Origin: Paraburkholderia sp. CNPSo 3274
Lineage (GTDB): Bacteria; Pseudomonadota; Gammaproteobacteria; Burkholderiales; Burkholderiaceae
Assembly (NCBI RefSeq): GCF_024206475.1
Contig: NZ_JAMBPR010000001.1
Coordinates: forward strand, 124,001 to 188,000
DNA: 64,000 bases
Reading direction: 5' to 3'
Shown: one piece after another, positions 38,698-48,142 of the stretch
Position numbering within the stretch: position 1 is the stretch's first letter
Layout: every line of letters begins with the position of its first letter
Program-made: the position numbers and the translations under genes
Notes under the pieces: model-generated
What the model saw: only the letters and a program-made list of their open reading frames with translations
Told to the model about the DNA's origin: nothing
Databases searched by the model: none

Positions 38698-40077
38698 TCA
38701 ATATGCGTTCTGGCCTGCGAAGCCCTTCCACATGGTCATCGCTACGATGCGCAGGTCGAGCGCGAAGCTCCAGTGCTGCATGTAGTGCAGATCGAAGCGC
38801 ACGCGGTCGCGCATCTTTTCCACGCGATCGGTTTCGCCGCGAAAGCCATTGACCTGTGCCCAGCCCGTAATGCCCGGCTTGATGCGATAGCGCGCCATGT
38901 AGCCGCGCACGAGGTCCTTGTAGATGTCGTCGTGCGCAAGCGCGTGCGGGCGCGGACCCACCACCGACATCTCGCCCTTGAGCACGTTGATGAATTGCGG
39001 CAGCTCGTCGAGGCTCGTGCGGCGCAGAAACGCGCCCACGCGCGTCACGCGCGGATCGTTGCGGCGCGCCTGCGTGATCTGCCCCGCGACTTCCGCATGG
39101 ACCTTCATCGAGCGGAACTTGTAGATTTCGAACTCGTTGCCATCCAGCCCCTTGCGGCGCTGCTTGAAAAACACCGGGCCCTTCGACGTGAGCTTTACAG
39201 CGATTGAAATGACCGCCAGCAGCGGCGCCAGCGCGACCAGCACGCCACCCGCGAACACAATGTCGAACACGCGCTTGGGCAGCACGCGCAGGTCCGTGAC
39301 CGGCGAGGCCGCGAGATTGATGGCCGGCACGCCGAGCAGATCGACCACGGGCTGGCTGAAGAACGAGAGGCTGCGCACATCCGGAATGAAGCGGATGTTC
39401 ACGAAGTCGTTGCGCAAGGCCGTGACGATGCGATGGATCGTGCGCTCCTTGGTGATCGGCAAGGCGAGCCACAGCTCGCGCACTTCGTTCTTGCGCACGA
39501 ACTCGAGCATGGCCTGGAGGCTGCGCTCCACGGGCACGCCGTCGATTGCGGCGGCGCCATCCGCGTCGCTGTCCTCGTCGAACACGAGCGCCGGGTGAAA
39601 GCCCGCTTCCGGGTGAAAGCGCATGTGCTCGATCAGGAAGCGCCCATAGCGCGGGCCGCCCACCACCGCCACGGCCTTCTGGTTGTAGCCTTCGCGGCGA
39701 ATGCCACGCAGCACCATGTGCACGAGCGCCTTCGACACGATCAGCAGCGCCACCGAAGCCACGACCCAGTACGCGAGCCACAGCCGCGAGAGCGAATCGG
39801 CGCGGTGCAGGCTGAAGCTCAGCAGGATGCCCGTGCCCTCCACGGCGAGCCATGCGGCGCACACGCGCGCAAAGAGCGCGTAGAGTGACTTGCCGCGCCA
39901 CGACTTGTAGATCCCAAACGCCGGGAACATCCAGATCGCGAGCACGCAGTTGAACGCGAGCGCCACGCTCTCCGCGTCGGTGAGCGGCACAACCTGGCCA
40001 CGGTGCAAGGCGGCCGCGAGCAGCGCTCCAGCGGCAATGGCGGCAACGTCGAAAATTCTGGCTAGAACGCTGAGCAT
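38698..40077 (-). CDS. bceB: Undecaprenyl-phosphate glucose-1-phosphate transferase (BceB)
   Basis: This 459-residue initiating enzyme transfers glucose-1-phosphate from UDP-glucose to undecaprenyl phosphate. Four N-terminal membrane helices (about residues 5-120), a CoA-binding-like middle domain and a fifth helix (near [20 protein letters not shown]) lead into the catalytic bacterial sugar transferase domain with [20 protein letters not shown] and [10 protein letters not shown]. The ATG at 40077 has GAGG 8 bases upstream; an in-frame ORF start at 40119 adds 14 residues outside the family. It heads the minus-strand bceB-K operon, divergent from bceA. Confidence 0.94.
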   Translation of the reverse strand: MLSVLARIFDVAAIAAGALLAAALHRGQVVPLTDAESVALAFNCVLAIWMFPAFGIYKSWRGKSLYALFARVCAAWLAVEGTGILLSFSLHRADSLSRLWLAYWVVASVALLIVSKALVHMVLRGIRREGYNQKAVAVVGGPRYGRFLIEHMRFHPEAGFHPALVFDEDSDADGAAAIDGVPVERSLQAMLEFVRKNEVRELWLALPITKERTIHRIVTALRNDFVNIRFIPDVRSLSFFSQPVVDLLGVPAINLAASPVTDLRVLPKRVFDIVFAGGVLVALAPLLAVISIAVKLTSKGPVFFKQRRKGLDGNEFEIYKFRSMKVHAEVAGQITQARRNDPRVTRVGAFLRRTSLDELPQFINVLKGEMSVVGPRPHALAHDDIYKDLVRGYMARYRIKPGITGWAQVNGFRGETDRVEKMRDRVRFDLHYMQHWSFALDLRIVAMTMWKGFAGQNAY

Positions 40078-40576
40078 GTCCGGCACCTCGGGTTTAAAAA
40101 ATGAATCGCGGCCACGCACTGCAAATCATGGCCGGTCGCTTCAAAAGTTTCTGGGACTGCGTCGCCACAGGAAAACGCATGGCGCCGTGAATTCTGATCC
40201 GAATAAACCCTAATAAGGCGCGATAAAAATTCCGCCTGCAAGCCTCAAAAGTATCTCCAATTGTTTCGTCCCTTTCGGGTCAATTTTTCGCGAATTTTGT
40301 CGGTAAAGATTTCCTGAACGCGCTCCTGCATAGGCTCTCATCCCCGGAAAACCCGGAAGATTTTTCCTGCCTGGACCCCTGATTTTGGGTTCTGACAAGA
40401 AAATATGGCGACCGGCAATGGAATTTTTATTGAATTTTTTATCGAAATTACGGTGTGACGGAAGGGTGAATTAAATTTAATTCGAATATTTTCCGTTTTC
40501 TTCTTTACGACTCTATTTATGACGATTTTAAGCATGCTACAAATCGCATCACAGATACCTTTTACAGGAGAGCGAG
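40078..40576. promoter_or_regulatory. AT-rich divergent promoter region between bceB and bceA
   Basis: These 499 bases contain no gene. From about 40200 to 40540 the sequence is strikingly AT-rich, with A/T tracts (GGAATTTTTATTGAATTTTT) and a perfect 16-base palindrome at 40468-40483. It must drive both the ten-gene bceB-K operon and bceA, so it is the main regulatory region of the locus. Confidence 0.6.
40468..40483. promoter_or_regulatory. 16-base palindrome in the bceB/bceA promoter region
   Basis: GAATTAAATTTAATTC is a perfect palindrome, 94 bases before the bceA start. Its symmetry and place suggest a regulator binding site, but an all-AT core can also arise by chance in so AT-rich a stretch. 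Confidence 0.4.
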
Positions 40577-42097
40577 ATGACAGATACGGGTTCCGCTACG
40601 GCATCTGCGAAAGCGTCACAGACGCGTGCCGAAACGCGCAGTGCATTGCAGGTTTGCCCTGTGGTGCTTGCGGGCGGCGCGGGCTCGCGGCTGTGGCCAC
40701 TGTCGCGCGAGCAATATCCGAAGCAGATGATCAACCTCGTTGGCGAGGAGTCGCTCCTTACCAACACCGCGGGCCGCCTCGATGCGCTCGCCGAGCGCGT
40801 GACGCTCGCAGATGAGCTGCTGATCGTCTGCAATGAAGAACATCGATTCACCACCGCCGAGCAGGTTCGCGCGGCGGGCAAGCATGCGCGTCTGATTCTC
40901 GAGCCCGCCGGCCGCGACACGGCACCCGCGCTCACGATCGCCGCGATGTCGGTGGTGGCAAAGCAAGAAGACGGCATTCTCGTGGTGATGCCGGCGGACC
41001 ATGCGCTCGCCGACCTCGAAGCGTTCCAGAACGCAGTGGCCGAAGGCGTGCGTCATGCGGCGAACGGCCAGATCGTGACGATGGGCATCGTGCCCACGCA
41101 TCCCGAAGTGGGCTATGGCTACATCCACGTGGGCGAGCCGCTCGCGAACGCCGAACCCAACGGTGCGCGGCGTCTGAACGGTTTCGTCGAAAAGCCCTAT
41201 TTCGAGCTGGCGCAGCAGTACGTCGCTTCGCAGCGCTACTGGTGGAACAGCGGCATTTTCATCGTGCGCGCATCGACCTGGCTCAAGGCGATTCGCCATT
41301 TCCATCCGGCCATCTACGCTGCATGCGCGGAATCGATCGAGCACGGCAAGGCAGACGGCGACTTCTTCCGCGTGGATAGCGAAGCGTTCGCACGTTCGCC
41401 TTCGAACTCGATCGACTATGCCGTGATGGAACCGCTCGCCGGCGACCCGACGGTCGCAAGCGGCGTGGTCGTGCCGCTCACGGCCGGCTGGACCGACCTG
41501 GGTTCGTGGGACACCGTCTGGCAAGTTTCGCCAAAGGACGACGAAGGCAACGTTGCGCACGGCCGCGTGATGTTCGAAGGCGCCAGCGACACCTTCGCGC
41601 ATTCGGACGGCCGGCTCGTGGCCTGCCTCGGCACGAAGGACCTCGTGGTCGTGGAGACCCCGGACGCCCTGCTCGTCGCCGACCGCTCGCGCGCCCAGGA
41701 CGTCAAGAAGATCGTGCAACGCCTGAAGCAGGAACGCCGCACCGAAGCCGTGGCGCACCGCCTCGTGCATCGTCCGTGGGGTCATTACGACAGCGTGGAC
41801 AGCGGCGAGCGCTTCCAGGTCAAGCGGATCGTGGTCGAACCGGGCGCACGCCTCTCGCTGCAGATGCATCACCATCGCGCCGAGCATTGGGTCGTCGTAC
41901 GCGGCACAGCGCTCGTCACGCGTGGGGAAGAACGCTTCATCGTTTCGGAAAACGAGTCAGCGTACATCCCGCTTGGCGTGTCGCATCGACTGGAAAATCC
42001 GGGCAAGATGCCGCTCGAGATCATCGAGGTGCAGTCGGGCTCGTATCTCGGTGAAGACGATATCGTGCGTCTCGACGATCAGTACGGCAGGCAGTGA
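40577..42097 (+). CDS. bceA: Mannose-1-phosphate guanylyltransferase / mannose-6-phosphate isomerase (BceA)
   Basis: This 506-residue type II bifunctional enzyme makes GDP-mannose. The N-terminal nucleotidyltransferase domain has VVLAGGAGSRLWPLSREQYP (about residues 29-48) and NGFVEKPYF. The C-terminal cupin isomerase domain has HRPWGHYDSVDSGERFQVKR, SLQMHHHRAEHWVVV with metal-binding histidines and IPLGVSHRLENPGK. GDP-mannose is used directly as a mannosyl donor and is the substrate of Gmd. AGGAGAG precedes the ATG. It is divergent from bceB and convergent with the transposase-domain protein. Confidence 0.95.
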   Translation: MTDTGSATASAKASQTRAETRSALQVCPVVLAGGAGSRLWPLSREQYPKQMINLVGEESLLTNTAGRLDALAERVTLADELLIVCNEEHRFTTAEQVRAAGKHARLILEPAGRDTAPALTIAAMSVVAKQEDGILVVMPADHALADLEAFQNAVAEGVRHAANGQIVTMGIVPTHPEVGYGYIHVGEPLANAEPNGARRLNGFVEKPYFELAQQYVASQRYWWNSGIFIVRASTWLKAIRHFHPAIYAACAESIEHGKADGDFFRVDSEAFARSPSNSIDYAVMEPLAGDPTVASGVVVPLTAGWTDLGSWDTVWQVSPKDDEGNVAHGRVMFEGASDTFAHSDGRLVACLGTKDLVVVETPDALLVADRSRAQDVKKIVQRLKQERRTEAVAHRLVHRPWGHYDSVDSGERFQVKRIVVEPGARLSLQMHHHRAEHWVVVRGTALVTRGEERFIVSENESAYIPLGVSHRLENPGKMPLEIIEVQSGSYLGEDDIVRLDDQYGRQ

Positions 42098-42156
42098 AGA
42101 ACGCAGTAGAGGCAATGCAGGAAGGCTGTGCGCACCGCGCGCGCGGCCTTGCAAGA

Positions 42157-43392
42157 TCAGCGCGAAAACGTGCGGTAGCGCGTTCCGGTGGTGCCAGCGG
42201 TGCGCCGTTCGGCGGTGCCGGACGACGCCGTATTGGCTTCGCGAGCTTCGCTGCCCGAAAGCAGTGCGCCCGCGGCGGTGTAACGCTGTACCGGCGGTTG
42301 CAGCGGCGCGAGCCGCACGCTGCCCGGCACGGCCGGAGGCAATGCGCGCGCGGCGGCGGCATTGGACGGGTCGCCGCGCGTCACGCCTGGCGCCTGGAGG
42401 GGCGCGTGCGGTGCGGTGCCCGGCAACGTCGTTTGCGAACCGCTCTGGGCAGCGCCCTTCGACGCGGCATGCCTGGCGAGATGCGAACCCGGCCACGAGA
42501 CGCCGGACGCGGCCTCGCCCGAGCCTTCGCGATCGAGCCATTCACGTGCCCAGTCGAAGGCGAAATTCCTCGCGGATTCGCGATCCTGGAACGGCGGCCC
42601 GATCAGGCCTGAGCGCTCGATGCGCTTGCCATCCTTGAGAATTTCCACGGCCCCGCGAAACATGCGGTTGCGCACGGGCTGCACGGTGAGGCTCATCGTA
42701 TAGCCGCGCCATTCCGCGACCTGCACCACGCCGGCCGCCGGGTGCGCGCTGCGAAGCGACGCGTCGCGCGGCATCGCGCGAGTCGCAACAGGTTTGCTCA
42801 CGCGGGAAGGTGAGAACGGTGCAAACGGCGCATCGTTTTGCGAACGCTTCGCACTCGCAACTGTTGTTGCACTCGTTGCAGCAGACACGACAGGCGCGTC
42901 GATCGAATCGGGCAATGCCGGTCCGCCGCCAGCGAGCTGACGCATCATGCTTTCCATGGGATCGGCAAGCGGCGCGTCGGCGAGCGCGGCGGGCGCCTGC
43001 CATGCTTCGGGGCTCTTCCAGAATACGGCCGGCTGGCCGTCGTCCTCGGCGACTTCCTCGACTGCGACTGCAACGGGTTGCGCATCGGCCTGCGCCGGCT
43101 GGGGCACATAAACGAATTTGCGGCCGCGCTGCGAGAGCAGTTCGACCAGTTCGATCAGCGTGCCGCTACCGTGCCATTCCTCGAAACGACGACGGCAGGT
43201 GGGCCCGGACGGATAACGCGCGGGCAGGCGCGACCACGACTCACCGGTGGTGAGAATCCACAGGACGGCATTGGCCACGACGCGTGGCTCGGCGCGAGGG
43301 CGGCCGCGCCGGTTGAGTCTAATAGGAGGTTCATCTGACACGAGCGAGGACACCTGCACCCACTCGTCGTCGCTCAGTTCTTCGAAATTCAT
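42157..43392 (-). CDS. Protein with IS5-type transposase N-terminal domain (DUF4096-like) and unknown C-terminus
   Basis: From ATG 43392 (GGAGA 5-6 bases upstream) this is 411 residues. Residues 3-95 (LSDDEWVQVSSLV, GRPRAEPRVVANAVLWILTT, GESWSRLPARYPSGPTCRRR) match the N-terminal DNA-binding domain of IS5/IS4-type transposases. No DDE catalytic core follows. Instead there is a low-complexity linker, then a compact domain at about residues 225-305 (YTMSLTVQPVRNRMFRGAVE, then ARNFAFDWAREWLD) and a disordered Ala/Ser/Pro-rich tail. No terminal inverted repeats were seen. It may be a domesticated transposase domain acting as a regulator. It ends 60 bases from the convergent bceA. Confidence 0.8.
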   Translation of the reverse strand: MNFEELSDDEWVQVSSLVSDEPPIRLNRRGRPRAEPRVVANAVLWILTTGESWSRLPARYPSGPTCRRRFEEWHGSGTLIELVELLSQRGRKFVYVPQPAQADAQPVAVAVEEVAEDDGQPAVFWKSPEAWQAPAALADAPLADPMESMMRQLAGGGPALPDSIDAPVVSAATSATTVASAKRSQNDAPFAPFSPSRVSKPVATRAMPRDASLRSAHPAAGVVQVAEWRGYTMSLTVQPVRNRMFRGAVEILKDGKRIERSGLIGPPFQDRESARNFAFDWAREWLDREGSGEAASGVSWPGSHLARHAASKGAAQSGSQTTLPGTAPHAPLQAPGVTRGDPSNAAAARALPPAVPGSVRLAPLQPPVQRYTAAGALLSGSEAREANTASSGTAERRTAGTTGTRYRTFSR

Positions 43393-44044
43393 GCTGTTCT
43401 CCACGCAGCCGGACCGGGGCTGCAGTGACGGAGCATTGGCTTGCGGATCTTGTTGCCCGCGTTGCTAGCTCGGTTGCACCATATGCTTGTATGACGTGTT
43501 CATTTGCGTCGAGATGCGCACTCTGGCAGTGCGTTCTTTCACTGTATTGACGCAATACACGTGGTCTCACTCGTGCAAGGGAGAATTTGTGCAGGAAGCA
43601 TACCACCTGAAACCAGCCAATGAGGAGGGCCGTAATAAGTGTTACGGTTAGAAACAATCTCCACCTTGAATCGTCGGGAACATTGCCGAAAAAGGCCTGA
43701 AACGCAGTGTTTTACGGCGTGGATACACTTGTAACAGGTTCATTCGTTGCGTTGTCGGCGCACGATCCGCGCCCTACGCGATTCCAAACGCGTGCATACC
43801 ACTTGAGACACATCGACTTCGGCGGACCCCGGATTTGCTCCTGCAGCTTTATCGTTGTGCCCGCAACAAATGACATGCCGATGAAATCATCAGATGCATC
43901 ACGAAACGGTCACGGCGAGACTCGGCGATCGCACTTCCGGTTGCACCGCCGCTAACCGAACGCTCGTGCGGCATCACGTAGCGAAGCCGCGCAAACGAAT
44001 CCGTCTATAGTAAGGGCGCACTGAACCACCACGGAGATTCGTGT
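43393..44044. promoter_or_regulatory. Intergenic regulatory region, 652 bases
   Basis: This divergent gap between the transposase-domain gene and the DUF2501 gene has no convincing gene. It contains a perfect inverted repeat at 43543-43559 and GC content lower than the coding neighbours. Two open frames inside it (43707-43955 plus and 43331-43657 minus) lack good ribosome binding sites and family similarity. Confidence 0.45.
43543..43559. promoter_or_regulatory. Operator-like inverted repeat TGTATTG-ACG-CAATACA
   Basis: Perfect 7-base arms with a 3-base spacer, about 150 bases upstream of the transposase-domain gene. The form fits a dimeric regulator site. The binding protein is unknown; the neighbouring gene itself is a possible source. 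Confidence 0.5.
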
Positions 44045-44542
44045 ATGCAAACCTCTGTTCCGGGCGTCGCCACGCCGCGCGTCGCCACGCCGCGTATCGC
44101 CACGGCCTTGATGGCCACCCTGACTGTGGCGCTGCTCGCCCCCTGGGGCGCCGCACAGGCGCAGCTCGGCAACCTGCTCAACCAGGGCGGCAGCAACAGC
44201 GGTTCGGCGCAGGGGGCGCTCGGCAATCTGGGCGGCCTCGGCAACTCGCTTTCGGCGCCCTCGCTCACCTCGAACAGTCTCGGCAATGTCACCGGCGTGC
44301 TGCAGTACTGCATCAAGAACAATTACCTGAACGCGGACGCCGCGAGCAACGTGAAGGACTCGCTGCTCAGCAAGCTGCCCGGCGGCGCGAACACGTCGGA
44401 TAGCGGCTATACGCAGGGCACGAGCGGCATCCTCACGGCCGGCAACGGACAGAAGCTCGACCTCACCGGCGGCGGCCTCAAGGAGGAGGCCACGAAGCAG
44501 GTCTGCGACAAGATCCTGAGCCAGGCGAAGTCGATGCTATAG
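44045..44542 (+). CDS. DUF2501 family exported protein
   Basis: This 165-residue protein has a long N-region containing the tandem GVATPRVATPRIAT (a 15-base direct repeat in the DNA), a hydrophobic core and a signal-peptidase site near GAAQAQ. The mature part is Gly/Asn/Ser/Leu-rich (NLLNQGGSNSGSAQG), with a conserved C-terminal half VLQYCIKNNYLNADAASNVK and VCDKILSQAKSML that identifies DUF2501 (YjjA type). Two cysteines may pair in the periplasm. GGAG lies 9 bases before the ATG. Function is unknown. Confidence 0.85.
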   Translation: MQTSVPGVATPRVATPRIATALMATLTVALLAPWGAAQAQLGNLLNQGGSNSGSAQGALGNLGGLGNSLSAPSLTSNSLGNVTGVLQYCIKNNYLNADAASNVKDSLLSKLPGGANTSDSGYTQGTSGILTAGNGQKLDLTGGGLKEEATKQVCDKILSQAKSML

Positions 44543-44676
44543 CCGCCCCGATCCGCCATGCGGATGTGCGCGGGCGCACGGCCCGCGCAATTTATGCGCC
44601 GTAAGCTTTGAACACGAACGAAGTCTGGGTGTCGAATGGAGTCACCGGTCTTCTCTCGGCATCGCTGCTCGTAGCC

Positions 44677-45162
44677 ATGACCAAGCGCCACACTCCCGTG
44701 ATATTCGCGTTGCCGGCCACTACGCTGCGGAGCGCGCTTAGCGGCCTTGCCGCTTTTGCCGCCCTGCTGGTCCCGGTGGCCGCGCATGCGCAATCCACCA
44801 TGCGCGACCAGCAGTTCGACTGCAAGTCCGATCCCCACACGTTCATTTCGTCGCTCATTGACGAAAAATCCATCGAGCCCGAGCCGAGCCGGGTCGAAGC
44901 GAATTCGGTCAACGCGTTCAGCCCCTTGCCCGGAACCCGCCTGAGCGCTTTCGGCTTCCCCATATACGTGGTGCTCGGCTACGACCGCGACGACACGCTC
45001 TTCAAGCGCGGCGCGGGCAAGGAGATCACCTCGCCGCTTTATGGCGTGGTCGTGTCCGCGCCCGCGGAGAAGGTGCGCTCGCGCGTGCGCGAAGCCAACA
45101 GCGACGCCACCGTGCAATCGGTCGTGCCGCTGCTGCTCACGGCGATCGTGTGCGGCGGGTGA
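44677..45162 (+). CDS. Exported hypothetical protein
   Basis: From ATG 44677 this is 161 residues with a signal peptide (LRSALSGLAAFAALLVPVAA, cleavage after AHAQ). The mature domain starts STMRDQQFDCKSDPHTFISS and ends LLLTAIVCGG. It has one cysteine near each end, which could form a disulfide. I recognise no family. The frame is open from a TTG at 44608, but that start would bury the signal peptide. There is no clear ribosome binding site. It follows the DUF2501 gene in the same direction and is convergent with the DUF4337 gene. Confidence 0.7.
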   Translation: MTKRHTPVIFALPATTLRSALSGLAAFAALLVPVAAHAQSTMRDQQFDCKSDPHTFISSLIDEKSIEPEPSRVEANSVNAFSPLPGTRLSAFGFPIYVVLGYDRDDTLFKRGAGKEITSPLYGVVVSAPAEKVRSRVREANSDATVQSVVPLLLTAIVCGG

Positions 45163-45166
45163 GCAC

Positions 45167-45769
45167 TCAGCCGCCGAAGAACGCCAAAGCGCCCAGCCCC
45201 ACCCCCACGATGGCGACGCCCACCGAGGTATTGAGCAGCCAGCGCCGCCGCGTGAGCAGCGTAATCGCAGTCAGCGCGATCGAGATCTGGATGAGCGTCG
45301 TGGCCTGAGCCCAGCGATGATGGCCGTGCAAAACCTGCTCGCTTTGCGCATCGTCCTGCTCGACGATTTTTTCGAGCGCCTCCGCCTTGGCGCGGATCGG
45401 CTCCTTCTGCTGGCGATAGCGGTCGGCGTCGGCGGCAAAGCGCTTCTGTGCGGCGTCCGAATTCGGCGCGAGCGCGGAAAGTTGCGCGCCCAGTTCCGCC
45501 AGATTCTGCTTCTCGCCCTTCGCCTGGTAGTAAGCCCATTGATTCGCGGCTTCGGTCTTGCGAATCGCCGCTTCGTTCTTGTAATAGAGCGCCAGGTTTT
45601 CGCTGTTGCCGCTCTGGTAGGCAAAGATCGCTCCAATGGAAGCGAGGATCGCCGTCATCACCGCCATGCGGCCCGGGAACGCATCGCCCTCGCCGTGGCC
45701 GCCATGGCCCGCCGCGGCGTGTTCGACCGCGTGGTCGTGCGGCCCGTGCACTTCGTACTCTTCAGACAT
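45167..45769 (-). CDS. DUF4337 family membrane protein
   Basis: This 200-residue protein has a His-rich N-terminus (HDHAVEHAAAGHGGHGEGD), a membrane helix MAVMTAILASIGAIFAYQSG, a long charged coiled-coil-like stretch (YYKNEAAIRKTEAANQWAYY onward) and two C-terminal helices (ISIALTAITLL and VGVAIVGVGLGALAFFGG). This layout is that of DUF4337. Its role is unknown; the histidine cluster could bind metal, but that is inference. It ends four bases from the convergent exported protein gene. Confidence 0.85.
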   Translation of the reverse strand: MSEEYEVHGPHDHAVEHAAAGHGGHGEGDAFPGRMAVMTAILASIGAIFAYQSGNSENLALYYKNEAAIRKTEAANQWAYYQAKGEKQNLAELGAQLSALAPNSDAAQKRFAADADRYRQQKEPIRAKAEALEKIVEQDDAQSEQVLHGHHRWAQATTLIQISIALTAITLLTRRRWLLNTSVGVAIVGVGLGALAFFGG

Positions 45770-46188
45770 CCAAAGACTCTCCGCTTTATCTGACTTTCAC
45801 CGACTCGTCGCCCTGCCGCCCTTCGTTTGCGCTGTAGTCGCGACAAACGGGCGCGGCGCGCGGCGCCTTTTCCCCGTGCGGCGCGCCTGTGTGGGACGCT
45901 CAATTATCGTGAGCGCGGCGCGCTTGTCCAGTACCCGAAATGCATTGGATGTAACGAAACCCGAAATCTCTCCAGACGAAAGCGAATCGTAGGTTTTATC
46001 GTCTATTCATTCAGAATAGGTACCCCGGGATGTTGCAGTGCATCCCCTCCCGCCCGCCGTTTGCAAACGTGGATTTGCGCCCTGAGTGCCCCCCTGCGTC
46101 GTTGCAGTGCCACATGGCCCTATATGCAACCTCGCACGGCATGCCCTGAGGCCTTCTGCCGTTAATAAATTCCAGCCTGGAAACCATC
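45770..46188. promoter_or_regulatory. Intergenic region upstream of the LuxR-type regulator
   Basis: These 419 bases lie between divergent genes and hold no convincing gene. An inverted repeat CTATTC-ATTCA-GAATAG occurs at 46003-46019, 170 bases before the regulator's start, and could be an operator. The surrounding 45940-46030 is the AT-richest part. Confidence 0.4.
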
Positions 46189-47400
46189 ATGGGGCCCACA
46201 ACGGCCGCGCACGCCGCCGCCATCGATACTGTTGCACACAGCGCGCGCGTGGGTCTTGGCGAGCCGGATGAAACGGGCGGCCTGATCGACGCGATCTACG
46301 ATGCCGGCTTCGACGCGCAGCGCTGGCCGGATGTGTGCGCGCGCATTGCGCAACGCATCGGCGCGCAACACGTCAATCTCACCATGCTGCCGCCCGAAAG
46401 CACGTTCTCGCTCGCCGAGTGGGACGGCATCGACGCTTCGTTTGCCCATTCGTATGCGCAGCACTACGGCGGCTTCGATCCGCTCGTGCCGCAGGTGCGC
46501 CGCTGGGCCGCCGGCACGCTCGTCACCGACACGATGATCCACCCGCAGGGGAGTCTGGAACACAGCGCCTTCGTGCAGGAGTGGGTGCGCCCGCAGCGCT
46601 TCTACACAGTGGCCTTCGCGAACGTGCTGCGCGAAGGCGATATGGCCGCCGTGCTCGGCGCGCTGCGTCACGAAACGCGCTTCTATAGCGAAGACGAACT
46701 GGACGCGCTGCGCACGCTGCTACCGCATCTGCGCAATGCCTTGCGCGTACAGCGGCACACGGCCCGCACCCTCGCCTCGCACGACCAAAGCGCAGATGCC
46801 CCCGCGGACGCACTCGACGCGCTCGCGCATGGCGTGCTGATCGTCGACGCCGATGCGCACATCGTGTTCGCGAATCGCGCTGCCACGGCGCAGCTCGCAC
46901 GCGCAAACGGGCTGCGCACCGAACACGCCGCGCTCAGCGCCGCCACGGCTGCCGCCACGCAGCAGTTGCGCTCGCTGATCGCGCGCGCGGCCGGGCGCGA
47001 CGTGCGCGGCCGCACCGGCGGCGCGATGCTGATCGCCCGCCAGCCGCCCGACGAGCCGCTCCAGGCGCTCATTTCGCCGCTAGGCGCGCACCGGAACGCC
47101 GACTATTTCGCCTACGGCGCGCGCGCCGGCACGGCCATGCTCATCGTGATCGATCCGCAGTCGTCGCGCCGCGGCGTGGAAACGCGACTCATCGCGCTGT
47201 TCGGCCTCACGCCGGCGGAAGCGCGCGTGGCCTGCGAGGTCGGCAAGGGCCTCAACCCGAAAGACGTGGCCGAAGCGCTGCAGGTGCTGCCCTCGACCGT
47301 ACGCACGCATCTGCATCACGTGTTCGCAAAAACCACCACGCGCCGCCAGGCCGAGCTGATGCGTTTGATCGCGCAGCTTGCGATTGCCCGCGGCGATTGA
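46189..47400 (+). CDS. LuxR family transcriptional regulator
   Basis: This 403-residue regulator has a C-terminal LuxR-type helix-turn-helix (FGLTPAEARVACEVGKGLNP, then KDVAEALQVLPSTVRTHLHH VFAKT, split here for length). The middle (about residues 205-330) looks PAS-like (LAHGVLIVDADAHIVFANRA). The N-terminus (LIDAIYDAGFDAQRWPDVCA) resembles a sensory region found in many beta-proteobacterial LuxR solos and lacks clear acyl-homoserine-lactone-pocket motifs. No LuxI synthase gene is nearby. GGAA lies about 6-8 bases before the ATG. Its targets are unknown. Confidence 0.88.
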   Translation: MGPTTAAHAAAIDTVAHSARVGLGEPDETGGLIDAIYDAGFDAQRWPDVCARIAQRIGAQHVNLTMLPPESTFSLAEWDGIDASFAHSYAQHYGGFDPLVPQVRRWAAGTLVTDTMIHPQGSLEHSAFVQEWVRPQRFYTVAFANVLREGDMAAVLGALRHETRFYSEDELDALRTLLPHLRNALRVQRHTARTLASHDQSADAPADALDALAHGVLIVDADAHIVFANRAATAQLARANGLRTEHAALSAATAAATQQLRSLIARAAGRDVRGRTGGAMLIARQPPDEPLQALISPLGAHRNADYFAYGARAGTAMLIVIDPQSSRRGVETRLIALFGLTPAEARVACEVGKGLNPKDVAEALQVLPSTVRTHLHHVFAKTTTRRQAELMRLIAQLAIARGD

Positions 47401-47440
47401 TCCAACATTCGTTGCCGCAGCGCGGTCTTGTCTGCGACGA

Positions 47441-48141
<701 letters not shown>

Positions 48142-48142
<1 letters not shown>

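Noticed and set aside
42157..43392. Intact IS5-family insertion sequence
   Set aside because: No DDE catalytic core follows the N-terminal domain, and no terminal inverted repeats or target duplications were seen.
43331..43657. 108-codon minus-strand frame with a hydrophobic start
   Set aside because: It overlaps the 5' end of the better-supported transposase-domain gene in another frame, and its C-terminal half is shadow-like.
43707..43955. 82-codon plus-strand frame in the intergenic region
   Set aside because: No ribosome binding site, membrane segment or family features; composition is not coding-like.
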